NCBI GenBank assembly: GCA_021815245.1
Contig: JAKAHF010000084.1
Location: forward strand, 1-7,675
Source of the DNA: Actinomycetes bacterium
Lineage (GTDB): Bacteria > Actinomycetota > Thermoleophilia > RBG-16-64-13
DNA length: 7,675 nucleotides
Reading direction: 5' to 3'
Under the pieces are notes generated by a model. It was not told where the DNA came from, searched no databases, and saw only the letters and a program-made list of their open reading frames with translations. This document shows positions 1-6,445 of the stretch, in pieces; position 1 is the stretch's first letter; every line of letters starts with the position of its first letter. A program made the position numbers and the translations under genes.

Positions 1-1
1 T

Positions 2-160
2 CTGTCCGATCTTGCCAATAAGCTCAACATCTCACTCGACGCTGCCGCGGGCATGATCGCCAAGTACCTGCCGACCGTCATCGACAAGGTGACTCCCGAC
101 GGATTGGTCCCCCATCCTGACGAACTGGCCAAGAAGGTCACCGGACTGCTAAAGCTGTAG
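2..160 (+). CDS. YidB/DUF937-family protein, C-terminal fragment
   Basis: This is the last 52 codons of a gene that begins before the window, read in the frame starting at base 2 and ending in TAG at 158-160. The visible protein has the pattern LSDLANKLNISLDAAAGMIA, then KYLPTVIDKVTPDG and a short helical tail ending KKVTGLLKL. This matches the end of the YidB/DUF937 family: a bacterial helical domain with alternating Leu-Ala helices and the conserved 'LP..VD..TPDG.VP' turn. The molecular function of the family is poorly defined. No membrane segment or signal is visible in this part. The next gene starts 61 nt downstream on the same strand. The family call rests on pattern recall without a profile search. 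Confidence 0.72.
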   Translation: MSDLANKLNISLDAAAGMIAKYLPTVIDKVTPDGLVPHPDELAKKVTGLLKL

Positions 161-221
161 GAGCGAGCCTCGCCGGCATCGAGCCGAACGCCGCCGGTCT
201 CGCGACGCCGTCTCACGGTCG

Positions 222-1169
222 ATGAAGCCGCCCCTTCTCATAGTCAACCCCACATGCGGCAAGCAGGATCCTCGCACGCTGCCGCAGGTGCTCGCGGGAG
301 TGGAGCGTACGCTTGGCGACGTGGTCATCCGCTACACGGCCAGGCGCGGCCACGCCGAGGAACTGGCGCGCGAGGCCGCCGGTGAGGGCCACTCCCTGAT
401 CGTTGCCGTTGGTGGCGATGGCACGCTGAGCGAAGTCGTCAACGGCGTGCTCTCGGCCGCCGATGCGCGATTGGTGGCCGAGCCGCCCGTGGTCGGGCTC
501 ATCGATGCCGGCACCGGCGGTGACTTTCGCAGAAGTCTCGGCATCGGCGCCGGATATGAACGGAGTCTCGAGGCCCTCGCCCTGGAGCGGGTGAGGTTCG
601 TCGACGTGGGCAAAGCCACATTCCCCGGTCCGAGCGGGCAGCCGATGACCCACTATTTCGTCAACGTCATCTCGGCGGGGCTGGGGGGTCGCGTCGACCA
701 CTACATCGAGCGCATCCCCGGCTTCGTCGGAGGCAAGACGGCATACTACATGGCCTCGCTGTGGGCGGTGGTGACCGGCAGCGAGCAGCCCGTGCTCGCC
801 CGCATCACCTGGAACGGCGAGACTCGCGACGAGGTCGTGCCGGCCTTTCTGGTGGCCGTGTGCAACGGTCGCTGGTTTGGCGGCGGCATGGACCTTGCCC
901 CGATGGCCCTGCCCGACGACGGCCGGCTCGAGGTGGTGACCATCACCGAGCGCAACAAGCTGTTTCTGCTAGCCAAGACACGCACGATCTATGCCGGCCG
1001 GCACCTCGACGAACCGACGGTGACCCACTTTCCGTGCGAACGCATCGAGCTGCGACTCGAAAGCGAGCCCGCTCAGCGCCGCTATTTGCTCGATGTCGAT
1101 GGAGACGCCTTGGGGTCACTGCCACTGACGATCGAGGTGCAGAAGCAGAGACTCCCCATCAGGGCCTGA
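222..1169 (+). CDS. Diacylglycerol kinase / YegS-BmrU family lipid kinase
   Basis: A 315-aa protein of the usual length for a bacterial diacylglycerol-kinase-like lipid kinase. These enzymes phosphorylate a lipid hydroxyl with ATP at the cytoplasmic face of the membrane. Visible motifs: the N-terminal strand LLIVNPTCGK (5-14); the nucleotide-binding GGDGT loop at 64-68 followed by LSEVVNGVL; DAGTGGDFRRSLG at 95-107, the counterpart of the more common GTGNDFAR; FVNVISAGLGG at 146-156; FLVAVCNGRWFGGGM near 209-223; and DVDGDALGSLPLTIEV at 291-306, the C-terminal return of the fold. The Asn-to-Gly change in GTGGDF occurs in some family members as I recall and does not suggest inactivation. No in-frame start exists upstream back to about base 190, so ATG 222 is the best choice, although no SD precedes it. 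The exact lipid substrate cannot be read from sequence. Confidence 0.9.
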   Translation: MKPPLLIVNPTCGKQDPRTLPQVLAGVERTLGDVVIRYTARRGHAEELAREAAGEGHSLIVAVGGDGTLSEVVNGVLSAADARLVAEPPVVGLIDAGTGGDFRRSLGIGAGYERSLEALALERVRFVDVGKATFPGPSGQPMTHYFVNVISAGLGGRVDHYIERIPGFVGGKTAYYMASLWAVVTGSEQPVLARITWNGETRDEVVPAFLVAVCNGRWFGGGMDLAPMALPDDGRLEVVTITERNKLFLLAKTRTIYAGRHLDEPTVTHFPCERIELRLESEPAQRRYLLDVDGDALGSLPLTIEVQKQRLPIRA

Positions 1170-1195
1170 GTCCGCGGACGCGACACACGGCACCG

Positions 1196-1211
1196 CGCCG
1201 GTGAGCCGGCG
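1196..1211 (+). terminator. GC hairpin between lipid kinase and padR, possible weak terminator
   Basis: CGCCGG, loop TGAG, then CCGGCG gives a 6-bp stem in the gap after the kinase stop. A 10-bp palindrome GTCCGCGGAC also lies at 1170-1179, directly after the TGA. A competing stem CACCG/CGGTG overlaps at 1191-1203. No T-tract follows, so intrinsic termination is uncertain. The hairpin sits just upstream of the padR promoter, where a boundary would be expected. Confidence 0.25.
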
Positions 1212-1218
1212 GACACTA

Positions 1219-1248
1219 TTGACTCAGTGTATACACTCAGTATATACT
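1219..1248 (+). promoter_or_regulatory. padR operon promoter (TTGACT-18-TATACT)
   Basis: A near-consensus housekeeping promoter: -35 TTGACT at 1219-1224, an 18-bp spacer, and -10 TATACT at 1243-1248. Each box matches consensus at 5 of 6 bases. This is one of the few AT-rich patches in the window. Initiation 6-7 nt after the -10 box would fall at about 1255, the A of the padR ATG, so the transcript is predicted to be leaderless or nearly so. The -10 box lies inside the second operator palindrome. Confidence 0.72.
1226..1248. promoter_or_regulatory. Tandem palindromic operator, likely PadR autoregulatory site
   Basis: Two perfect palindromes lie one base apart: AGTGTATACACT at 1226-1237 and AGTATATACT at 1239-1248. 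Their centres are 12 bp apart, so they lie on roughly the same helix face. The same stretch also reads as a 13-bp direct repeat, ACTCAGTGTATAC (1222-1234) and ACTCAGTATATAC (1235-1247), with one mismatch. The first palindrome fills the promoter spacer and the second covers the -10 box, so a bound repressor would block RNA polymerase. PadR proteins are dimers that commonly repress their own operon through such dyads. Assignment to this PadR is inference from position. Confidence 0.7.
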
Positions 1249-1254
1249 CGCCGC

Positions 1255-1788
1255 ATGAGCGTTTCGTATGCACTTCTCGGCCTGCTCGAGCAGACACCCC
1301 GCCAAGGAAGTCACGGCTATGAGCTGAAGCGGCAATACGACCGGTACTTCGGTCGCGGCAAGCCCCTGCCGTACGGGCAGGTCTACAGCACCTTGTCGCG
1401 ACTCGTGCGCGACGGGCGCATCCTCGAGTTGGGCAGCGCCCCTGGGGAGGGTCCCGAGCGGAGGCTGTATTCCATCACCTCCGAGGGCGAGGACGCCTTC
1501 GGCACATGGCTCTCGACGCCGATGGTGCCTGAGGCCGAACTCCAAAGCCTTCTCGCCATGAAGATGACGCTTGCGCTTCTTCTCAACCGTCCCGCCGACG
1601 CCTATCTCGACGCGCAGCGTCACGCCCATCTCGAACGCATGCGACAGCTCACCGCTCAGCGGCGGGATAGCCCGCTCGTAGACCAGTTGTTGCTCGACCA
1701 CGCCTTGTTCCATCTCGAGGCCGACCTCCGGTGGATCGACCTGACCACCAGCCGCCTCGATAGACTCGCCAAGGAGTTGAAACCATGA
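1255..1788 (+). CDS. PadR-family transcriptional regulator
   Basis: A 177-aa PadR protein. The N-terminal winged helix spans about 1-85: MSVSYALLGLLEQ as helix 1, the recognition helix around PYGQVYSTLSRLVRDG (39-54), and the wing around PERRLYSITSEG (67-78). A C-terminal helical dimerisation region (about 95-175) resembles the Vir_act_alpha_C domain. The frame is open 54 nt further upstream, to a GTG at 1201, but that extension would be translated through the promoter and operator. The family also normally begins a few residues before 'LLGLL', so ATG 1255 is preferred. No SD precedes it, consistent with a leaderless message. It probably represses its own operon and is relieved by a ligand handled by the downstream ABC transporter; the ligand is unknown. 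Its TGA stop overlaps the next gene's ATG (ATGA). Confidence 0.92.
   Translation: MSVSYALLGLLEQTPRQGSHGYELKRQYDRYFGRGKPLPYGQVYSTLSRLVRDGRILELGSAPGEGPERRLYSITSEGEDAFGTWLSTPMVPEAELQSLLAMKMTLALLLNRPADAYLDAQRHAHLERMRQLTAQRRDSPLVDQLLLDHALFHLEADLRWIDLTTSRLDRLAKELKP
1771..1776 (+). promoter_or_regulatory. Ribosome binding site of the ABC ATPase gene
   Basis: AAGGAG lies 8 nt before ATG 1785, inside the end of padR. It is one of only two clear SD sequences in the window and fixes the ATPase start. Confidence 0.8.
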
Positions 1789-2498
1789 GTTCGGCCCTTC
1801 TCTCGTGCCGTGACATCCACCGCTCGTTCGGCTCGACCCCCGCCCTTCGTGGCGCCGACTTCTCAGCCGGCGCCGGCGAGATCGTGGCCATCATGGGACC
1901 ATCGGGATCGGGCAAGTCGACCTTGCTGCATTGCCTGGCAGGTATCCTGGTGCCCGATTCGGGAGAGGTGTTCTTCGAGAGCACGCGTGTGGACCGGCTC
2001 TCCGAATCGGAGCGAAGCAGACTGCGTCGCGAGAAGTTCGGCTTCGTGTTTCAGTTCGGACAACTCGTGCCCGAGCTCACCGCCGAGGAGAACATAGCCC
2101 TGCCGCTCCTGCTCGCCGACCGGTCGCGCGCCGAGGCTTTCGCCGCGGCGCGACCCTGGTTCGCAAGGCTCGGACTCGAGGGTCTCGAAGGCCGGCTTTC
2201 GAGCGAGCTGTCGGGAGGCGAGGGTCAACGTGTCGCCCTCGCCCGGGCACTCGTGGCCCAACCGCGCGTGCTCTTCGCCGACGAGCCCACCGGGTCGCTC
2301 GATTCGCTCACCGGCGAGCAGGTCATGAACCTCCTCGTCGACACCGCCCGCGAGCGGGGTACCACGGTGGTCGTCGTGACCCACGAGCCACGGGTCGCCG
2401 CCTACGCCGACCGGGAAGTCATGGTGCGCGATGGCATCGCAACCGGCGCGGGCTCAGTTGCCACCCGCCTGTTCGAGCTCTGTGGGACCTCGGCGTGA
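1785..2498 (+). CDS. ABC transporter ATP-binding protein (MacB/LolD/FtsE type)
   Basis: A 237-aa nucleotide-binding subunit that powers the FtsX-type permease encoded next. All catalytic motifs are intact: Walker A GPSGSGKST (38-46), Q-loop FVFQ with Gln90, signature LSGGEGQRVALARAL (142-156), Walker B VLFADEP with catalytic Glu (162-168), D-loop SLD (171-173), and the H-loop His200 in VVVVTHEP. The order and wording (GSGKSTLLHCLAGI, FADEPTGSLDS) are typical of the class whose permeases have FtsX domains and often act mechanically instead of pumping through a channel. The start overlaps the padR stop (ATGA) behind a good SD. Its stop overlaps the permease GTG (GTGA), so the three genes should be translationally coupled. 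Substrate unknown. Confidence 0.94.
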   Translation: MSSALLSCRDIHRSFGSTPALRGADFSAGAGEIVAIMGPSGSGKSTLLHCLAGILVPDSGEVFFESTRVDRLSESERSRLRREKFGFVFQFGQLVPELTAEENIALPLLLADRSRAEAFAAARPWFARLGLEGLEGRLSSELSGGEGQRVALARALVAQPRVLFADEPTGSLDSLTGEQVMNLLVDTARERGTTVVVVTHEPRVAAYADREVMVRDGIATGAGSVATRLFELCGTSA

Positions 2499-4714
2499 TC
2501 AGGCTTGGACTACGGCTCTCGTTGCGCGGAGCGCGCGAGGGCAAGGTCAGGCTGGCACTCACCGCCTTGGGTGTCGCGCTCGCCGTGACACTGCTGCTCT
2601 GCACGATCAGCGGCTTCAACGCTCTGAAGACGCGAGACGTCCGTTCGGGATGGACGACCACGGGCATCTCCAACCGCATGCCGAGCGTCAACGAGAGCTC
2701 GTCAGACGCGTTGTGGTGGCGGATATCGGCCGATCTCTACGACGGCGCCGGCATCACGATCGTCGACGTGGCCCCTACGGGGCCCAGGTCACCCCTGCTA
2801 CCGGGAATGTCGGTCTTGCCCGCTCCCGGGGAGTACTACGTGTCGCCGGCCCTGGCCCGGCTTCTCGATTCGACGCCGAACGACCTTCTGGGTGCACGAT
2901 TCCCCGGCACCCGAAGCGGGATCCTCGGAGAGGAGTTGCTCACGTCGCCTCAGTCCCTGGTCATGGTGGCGGGACACACGCCCGAGGCGTTGCAGCGGGC
3001 AGGCGACGCCGTGCAGGTGCGCAGCATCGAGAGCGCCCCGCGTGAGCACGACATCACCCTCGTGCTGAGGATCGCCCTGGGCATAGGAGCCATCGGCCTC
3101 ATGTTGCCGGTCATGGTCTTCGTCATGACCGCCACCCGGCTGGCGGCCGCGCGGCGCGAAGAGAGACTGGCGGCCTTGCGGCTCGTCGGCGCAACACCGG
3201 GGCAGGTGAACGTGATCGCAGCCGTCGAGTCGGTGCTTGCCTCGGTCGCCGGTACGGCTTTGGGCTACGTGTTCTTCTTCGCTTTCAGGCCACTCGTCGC
3301 CCTCATCCCGTTTACCGGGGAACGCTTCTTCACACAGGATCTGGCCCTCGGCCCGGTCGCGCTCGCGGGTGTGGCCATTGGAGTGCCGGTGGCGGCGCTG
3401 ATAGCCGGGCTGTTCACGCTCCGGCGGGTTCGCATCTCGCCCCTCGGGGTCACCCGCAAAGCCCCTGCCGGACGGCCACGGGCCGCGCGGCTGTTGGCTC
3501 TCGTAGCCGGACTGCTTCTTCTGCTTCTGCCGAAGGTGTTCGATAGCCCGGGAGTGCGCACCTACTTGATCTTCGTCGTGTTCGCGGGCATCGCCCTCGG
3601 CATCATGATCGCGGGCCCATGGCTGACGCATGTCGGTGGGCGGCTGCTCGGGGCTTTCGCCCGCAAAGACTCCACACTCATCGCCGCTCGGAGACTGGGC
3701 GCCGACTCCCGCCGGGCCTTCAGGGCCATCAGCGGGCTCGTGCTTGCGGTCTTCATGGGCACCGTCTTCGTCACCATGGTGGCAACAGCGATGAACGAGG
3801 GCAGTGGTTCGTTCCAGGCACACGACTTGCCCGCCGGCGCCGTGGTGCAGCCTCTCGACGCGGCGAGCGACAGCTCGCCTTCAGGCGAAGCGGCCGCCGA
3901 GTCGCTGGCCGCGCTGAGGTCCCTCGAGGGCGTCGAGGCGGTCGTGCCGGTCTGGAGAGTCGAGACTACGGTCGAGGCCTCTGACGCCACAGCCTACGGA
4001 AGACTGAGCGCCGACGATTGGCTGCTTCTGGGAGGAGCGCGATCCGACCTCGCAGCGGACGGCTATGGATTCGTGTATGTCGAGAATTCGGCCCATGGGT
4101 ACCTCTGGGTCGACAGACCGGCTGAGCTCGCCGCGGAGATCGGCGAAATCGCCAACCCCGTCGACATCACCGCAAGCGGGCTCGCGCAGGTGCTCGTGCT
4201 GACCGACGGCAGGCAGACGAGCGTCGACCGGGTGCGCACCGCACTCGAGGTCTCGCTCGGTGCCACCGTCCGTCCGTACTCCATCGCGGAGCTCGACGCC
4301 GAGTCGGCGTCGCTCCTCAACCTGCTCGGAAGGATGATCGACATCGGAGTCATCCTCTGTCTGGTCATAGCCGGATGCAGCCTCGCTGTCTCGGTCGCGG
4401 GAGGATTGGTCGAACGCAAACGGGCATTCGCTCTACTCCAGCTCGCGGGCCTGCCAATCCGGCGGCTCTATCGTTCGGTGCTACTCGAGGCCGCTGTGCC
4501 GCTGGTGCTGGCGGCCGTCATCTCGGCCGCCGTGGGCATGCTGGTGGCGTGGATGATCGTCTACACGACAGGCGGCGAGGTGGCTATGGCCACGCCCGGT
4601 AGCGGCTACTTCGCGATGATCGGAGGTGGTTTGGTCGCCGCTCTCGCGGTCGTTGCCGCAACCCTTCCGCTCGTTCGAAGAATGACCGACCCCGCCGTCG
4701 CCCGCATGGAATAG
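2495..4714 (+). CDS. FtsX-type ABC transporter permease, two FtsX domains, 10 TM
   Basis: A 739-aa membrane subunit partnered with the preceding ATPase. The frame is open far upstream across the ATPase gene, but the GTG at 2495 overlapping the ATPase stop gives the usual N-terminus (short basic stretch, then TM1). A weak GGGA lies 7 nt upstream. Predicted TM segments: about 18-40; 188-211, 245-268 and 286-308 (first FtsX domain); 331-347; 357-375; 408-430; 613-636, 664-690 and 704-726 (second FtsX domain). Each FtsX domain carries the characteristic cytoplasmic coupling sequence: RREERLAALRLVGATPGQ (220-237) and ERKRAFALLQLAGLPIRRL (640-658). Two outward domains lie at about 41-187 and 431-612. 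The arrangement fits drug or peptide-resistance (BceB-like) or lipoprotein-handling exporters. PadR control favours a resistance or envelope-stress role, but this is inference. Confidence 0.88.
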   Translation: MIRLGLRLSLRGAREGKVRLALTALGVALAVTLLLCTISGFNALKTRDVRSGWTTTGISNRMPSVNESSSDALWWRISADLYDGAGITIVDVAPTGPRSPLLPGMSVLPAPGEYYVSPALARLLDSTPNDLLGARFPGTRSGILGEELLTSPQSLVMVAGHTPEALQRAGDAVQVRSIESAPREHDITLVLRIALGIGAIGLMLPVMVFVMTATRLAAARREERLAALRLVGATPGQVNVIAAVESVLASVAGTALGYVFFFAFRPLVALIPFTGERFFTQDLALGPVALAGVAIGVPVAALIAGLFTLRRVRISPLGVTRKAPAGRPRAARLLALVAGLLLLLLPKVFDSPGVRTYLIFVVFAGIALGIMIAGPWLTHVGGRLLGAFARKDSTLIAARRLGADSRRAFRAISGLVLAVFMGTVFVTMVATAMNEGSGSFQAHDLPAGAVVQPLDAASDSSPSGEAAAESLAALRSLEGVEAVVPVWRVETTVEASDATAYGRLSADDWLLLGGARSDLAADGYGFVYVENSAHGYLWVDRPAELAAEIGEIANPVDITASGLAQVLVLTDGRQTSVDRVRTALEVSLGATVRPYSIAELDAESASLLNLLGRMIDIGVILCLVIAGCSLAVSVAGGLVERKRAFALLQLAGLPIRRLYRSVLLEAAVPLVLAAVISAAVGMLVAWMIVYTTGGEVAMATPGSGYFAMIGGGLVAALAVVAATLPLVRRMTDPAVARME

Positions 4715-4756
4715 GGCATAGGCGCGCGGCTGCTCGCGGCACCGTCCGCCGGCCGG

Positions 4757-5692
4757 CTAGACTCCGAACTCCGTGTTGAGGTAACGAACGGCGTGGTCGA
4801 CCGCGAGGGCGCCACGGGCACATGCCGTGACGACCTGCTTCAGCTCGTAATCGGCCACATCGCCGGCCGCGTACAGACCAGGCCGGGAGGACAGGCTGTG
4901 GCGGTCGACCATGACGAAGCCCTGTTCGTCGAGGTCGCACAGATCCTTGACGAGTTCACTCATCGCGTCGATGCCGACAAACTCGAAGAAGCCGTCCACC
5001 GGCAGCACCGTCACGGTGCCGTCATCGCGAGAGCGCAGCTTCAGACCCGTGATCTTGCCGCCCTCGCCCACGATCTCATCGACGACCTTGCCGAGGTGCA
5101 TGGTGATCTTCTCGTTGTAGAAGCACTGCTCCTGGAGACACTGCGTCGCGCGAAGCTCCCCGCGCCGGTGGATGAGGTGCACATGGCTCGCGATCTTCGA
5201 CAGGTACACCGACTCTTGAGTGGCCGAATCGCCGCCCCCCACGACCGCGACAACCTTGTCACGGTAGAGAGGCCCGTCGCAGGTGGCGCACCAGGAGACG
5301 CCGCGGCCCGCAAACTCGGCCTCCCCGGGGATGCCCAACTTCTTGGGCACCGCCCCCGTCGCCAGTATGACGACCCGCGCCTCGACATCGCCGTCGGACG
5401 TCGTGAGCACGTACTGCTTGCCGTCGGCGCGTATCGCCTCGACCGGCGAGATCGTCTTGAACTCGGCACCCGCGGCTTGAGCCTGCAGGAGCATGAGATC
5501 GGCCAACTGCTGGCCGGTGACGCCATCGGGAAAACCGGGGTAGTTCTCGACGATCGAGGCCGAGACGATCTGACCGCCGGGGAGGCCCGCTTCGAAGACC
5601 ACGGTGTTGACCCGAGCCCGTGCCTCGTGGATCGCCGCCGTGAGCCCGGCAGTTCAGCCACCAACGATCGCGATGTCGATGATCTCTCCCAC
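4757..5692 (-). CDS. trxB: Thioredoxin reductase with in-frame TGA at codon 13 (candidate selenoprotein or disrupted gene)
   Basis: NADPH-dependent thioredoxin-disulfide reductase, a cytoplasmic flavoenzyme, 311 codons from GTG 5692 to TAG 4759-4757, the usual family length. The reading runs GEIIDIAIVGG, then TGA, then TAGLTAAIHEARARVNTV. The TGA at codon 13 occupies the second glycine of the FAD-binding GxGxxG loop. Downstream all is intact: GLPGGQI (36-42), ENYPGFP, ATG (111-113), redox-active CATC with Cys135 and Cys138, NADPH-binding GGGDSA (152-157) and HRRGELRA (175-182), and GLYAAGDV (272-279) for FAD. The GTG start has an SD at 5698-5703 and lies 9 nt after the upstream gene's stop. 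Internal initiation, for example at GTG 5602, would delete the FAD loop, so no alternative start rescues the enzyme. Selenocysteine decoding, a GGA-to-TGA nonsense mutation and a base-call error all remain possible. TGA as a sense codon genome-wide is unlikely, because neighbouring genes end in TGA. No thioredoxin gene is in view. Confidence 0.85.
5609..5633 (-). promoter_or_regulatory. Candidate bacterial SECIS-like hairpin after the trxB TGA
   Basis: Counting bases after the TGA, positions +21 to +45 fold into a stem of 8 pairs with two bulges: G21-C45, A22-U44, bulged U23, C24-G43, C25-G42, bulged A26, then C27-G41, G28-C40, A29-U39, G30-C38. The 7-base loop GCACGGG starts at +31 with a G. 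Bacterial SECIS elements lie in the coding region just after UGA, with an apical loop within a few tens of bases, a G at its start and often a bulged U. This hairpin meets that loose description. GC-rich DNA forms hairpins easily, so the call is tentative. Confidence 0.35.
5654..5656 (-). other. In-frame TGA within trxB
   Basis: On the minus strand the codons read GGT GGC TGA ACT GCC GGG, giving Gly-Gly-stop-Thr-Ala-Gly. A single G-to-T change from GGA would explain it as a lost glycine codon. The frame is continuous on both sides and I see no frameshift nearby. Confidence 0.95.
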
Positions 5693-5697
5693 TGTTT

Positions 5698-5703
5698 CCC
5701 CCT
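5698..5703 (-). promoter_or_regulatory. Ribosome binding site of trxB
   Basis: On the minus strand AGGGGG precedes GTG 5692 by 5 nt and overlaps the TAG stop of the upstream gene. It decides the trxB start and shows that translation is meant to begin before the in-frame TGA. Confidence 0.7.
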
Positions 5704-6427
5704 ATCGGGCCGTTAGTTTCACTCCACGCAGTTCTACCGCGACATCAGACGTGTTGATCGTCAATACGAAGGGGCCCGTTTCTAGTCCATTGGCGACGAT
5801 CGCACCGATCTCGCCGCTGGTGCCCCGCAGACGCGCCCAGTATCCCACCTGCCCGGTGATAGCTCCATCGTAGTCGCCCGCGGAGATGTCCTCACCCACC
5901 ACGTAGATGCCGTCGGCGAAGATCGCCGGCTCTCCCGGCGCTGTGGTCGACGTAGCCGAGGAAGGCGGTGGTCCGCCTTGCCCGCTCCGCAGGTCGGCGA
6001 TCTCCGTTTCCAGCGCCTGGTTCTCCTGGTAGTAATTCCAGTTGCGCGCCTCCGACGCGGCCAGGCCGGTACGCACGGCGTCAAGCTGCTTGGTCATCTC
6101 GGCGAGCTCCTCCTCGCCGGCCGCGGACTGCGACTGTGCGATGAAGTAGCCGACCAGAGCTCCTACGAGAAGAAGCGCCAGCGCACCAAGGATCATGGGG
6201 AGAAAGCGCCTGACCCGCGATCGCCTCGTGCGGGCGATCGCCTGACCGGCCGGACGGGCCGCGGCCGCGGCGACGTTCGCCCGCTCGCCGACCGCTCCGG
6301 CGGCGCTCATAACGGGTTCGCGTTCGGCGGTACCACCGTCTTCGGACTTCGACGATTCTCCAAGCGAAACATCGCCTGGCGGGTCGCCCTTCTTGGGCTG
6401 GGGAGCCTCCAAGTCCCAATCGTCCAT
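5702..6427 (-). CDS. Membrane-anchored coiled-coil surface protein with C-terminal beta domain
   Basis: A 241-aa protein of unknown function. It has a charged, low-complexity N-terminus (about 1-65), a basic patch RTRRSRVRR (67-74 region), one TM segment (75-97), a likely coiled coil (about 104-147), a Pro/Ser/Thr linker (152-167) and a compact beta-rich domain (about 169-241). The positive-inside rule puts the N-terminus in the cytoplasm and the coiled coil and domain outside. The last domain (ADGIYVVGEDISAGDY, then GYWARL, IVANG and GPFVLTI) resembles a domain I associate with actinobacterial secreted proteins, with pattern 'G.Y.VG.DI.PG.Y...CYW.R'. Both cysteines usual there are absent (GYW for CYW; RGVK near the end). 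The frame is open further upstream to 6928, but that would run through the divergent gene; ATG 6427 directly follows a -10-like element. No SD is visible. trxB follows 9 nt downstream. Confidence 0.75.
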   Translation of the reverse strand: MDDWDLEAPQPKKGDPPGDVSLGESSKSEDGGTAEREPVMSAAGAVGERANVAAAAARPAGQAIARTRRSRVRRFLPMILGALALLLVGALVGYFIAQSQSAAGEEELAEMTKQLDAVRTGLAASEARNWNYYQENQALETEIADLRSGQGGPPPSSATSTTAPGEPAIFADGIYVVGEDISAGDYDGAITGQVGYWARLRGTSGEIGAIVANGLETGPFVLTINTSDVAVELRGVKLTAR

Positions 6428-6433
6428 AGCAGC

Positions 6434-6440
6434 TATTATC
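6434..6440. promoter_or_regulatory. Overlapping divergent -10 elements in an 18-nt gap
   Basis: The gap between the two divergent ATGs (6427 minus, 6446 plus) is only 6428-6445 and contains TATTATC at 6434-6440. Read forward, TATTAT (6434-6439) is a -10-like box 6 nt before ATG 6446. Read in reverse, GATAAT (6440-6435) is a -10-like box 7 nt before ATG 6427. Both genes could therefore start as leaderless transcripts from one symmetric AT-rich element. No good -35 box is visible for either direction. Confidence 0.55.
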
Positions 6441-6445
6441 GCACC

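Noticed and set aside
161..221. Possible terminator or promoter between the YidB-like gene and the lipid kinase
   Set aside because: Only short GC repeats are seen; there is no stem with T-tract and no -10-like box.
1201..1254. 18-residue N-terminal extension of PadR from GTG 1201
   Set aside because: It would require translation through the promoter and operator palindromes, and the family starts close to ATG 1255.
1931..2494. Open frame continuous with the permease extending back across the ABC ATPase gene
   Set aside because: The translation is Arg/Ala/Gly-rich with no fold or motif, and it overlaps an ATPase with every catalytic motif intact. GTG 2495 gives the normal permease N-terminus.
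2798..3823. 341-codon minus-strand open frame inside the permease
   Set aside because: Composition (His, Glu, Gly, Arg, Gln) is that of an antisense frame in GC-rich DNA. It has no hydrophobic core or motif.
4748..4757. GCCGGCCGGC palindrome between the converging permease and trxB genes as a bidirectional terminator
   Set aside because: With any loop it leaves only a 3-bp stem, it has no T-tract on either strand, and it overlaps the trxB stop.
5654..5656. TGA read as glycine by a variant genetic code
   Set aside because: The lipid kinase, PadR and ATPase genes end in TGA, two of them in ATGA/GTGA overlaps, so TGA is a normal stop here. The lineages known to read TGA as Gly have low GC.
4793..5716. 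307-codon plus-strand open frame antisense to trxB
   Set aside because: It mirrors the codon structure of trxB and has no recognisable domain or upstream signals.
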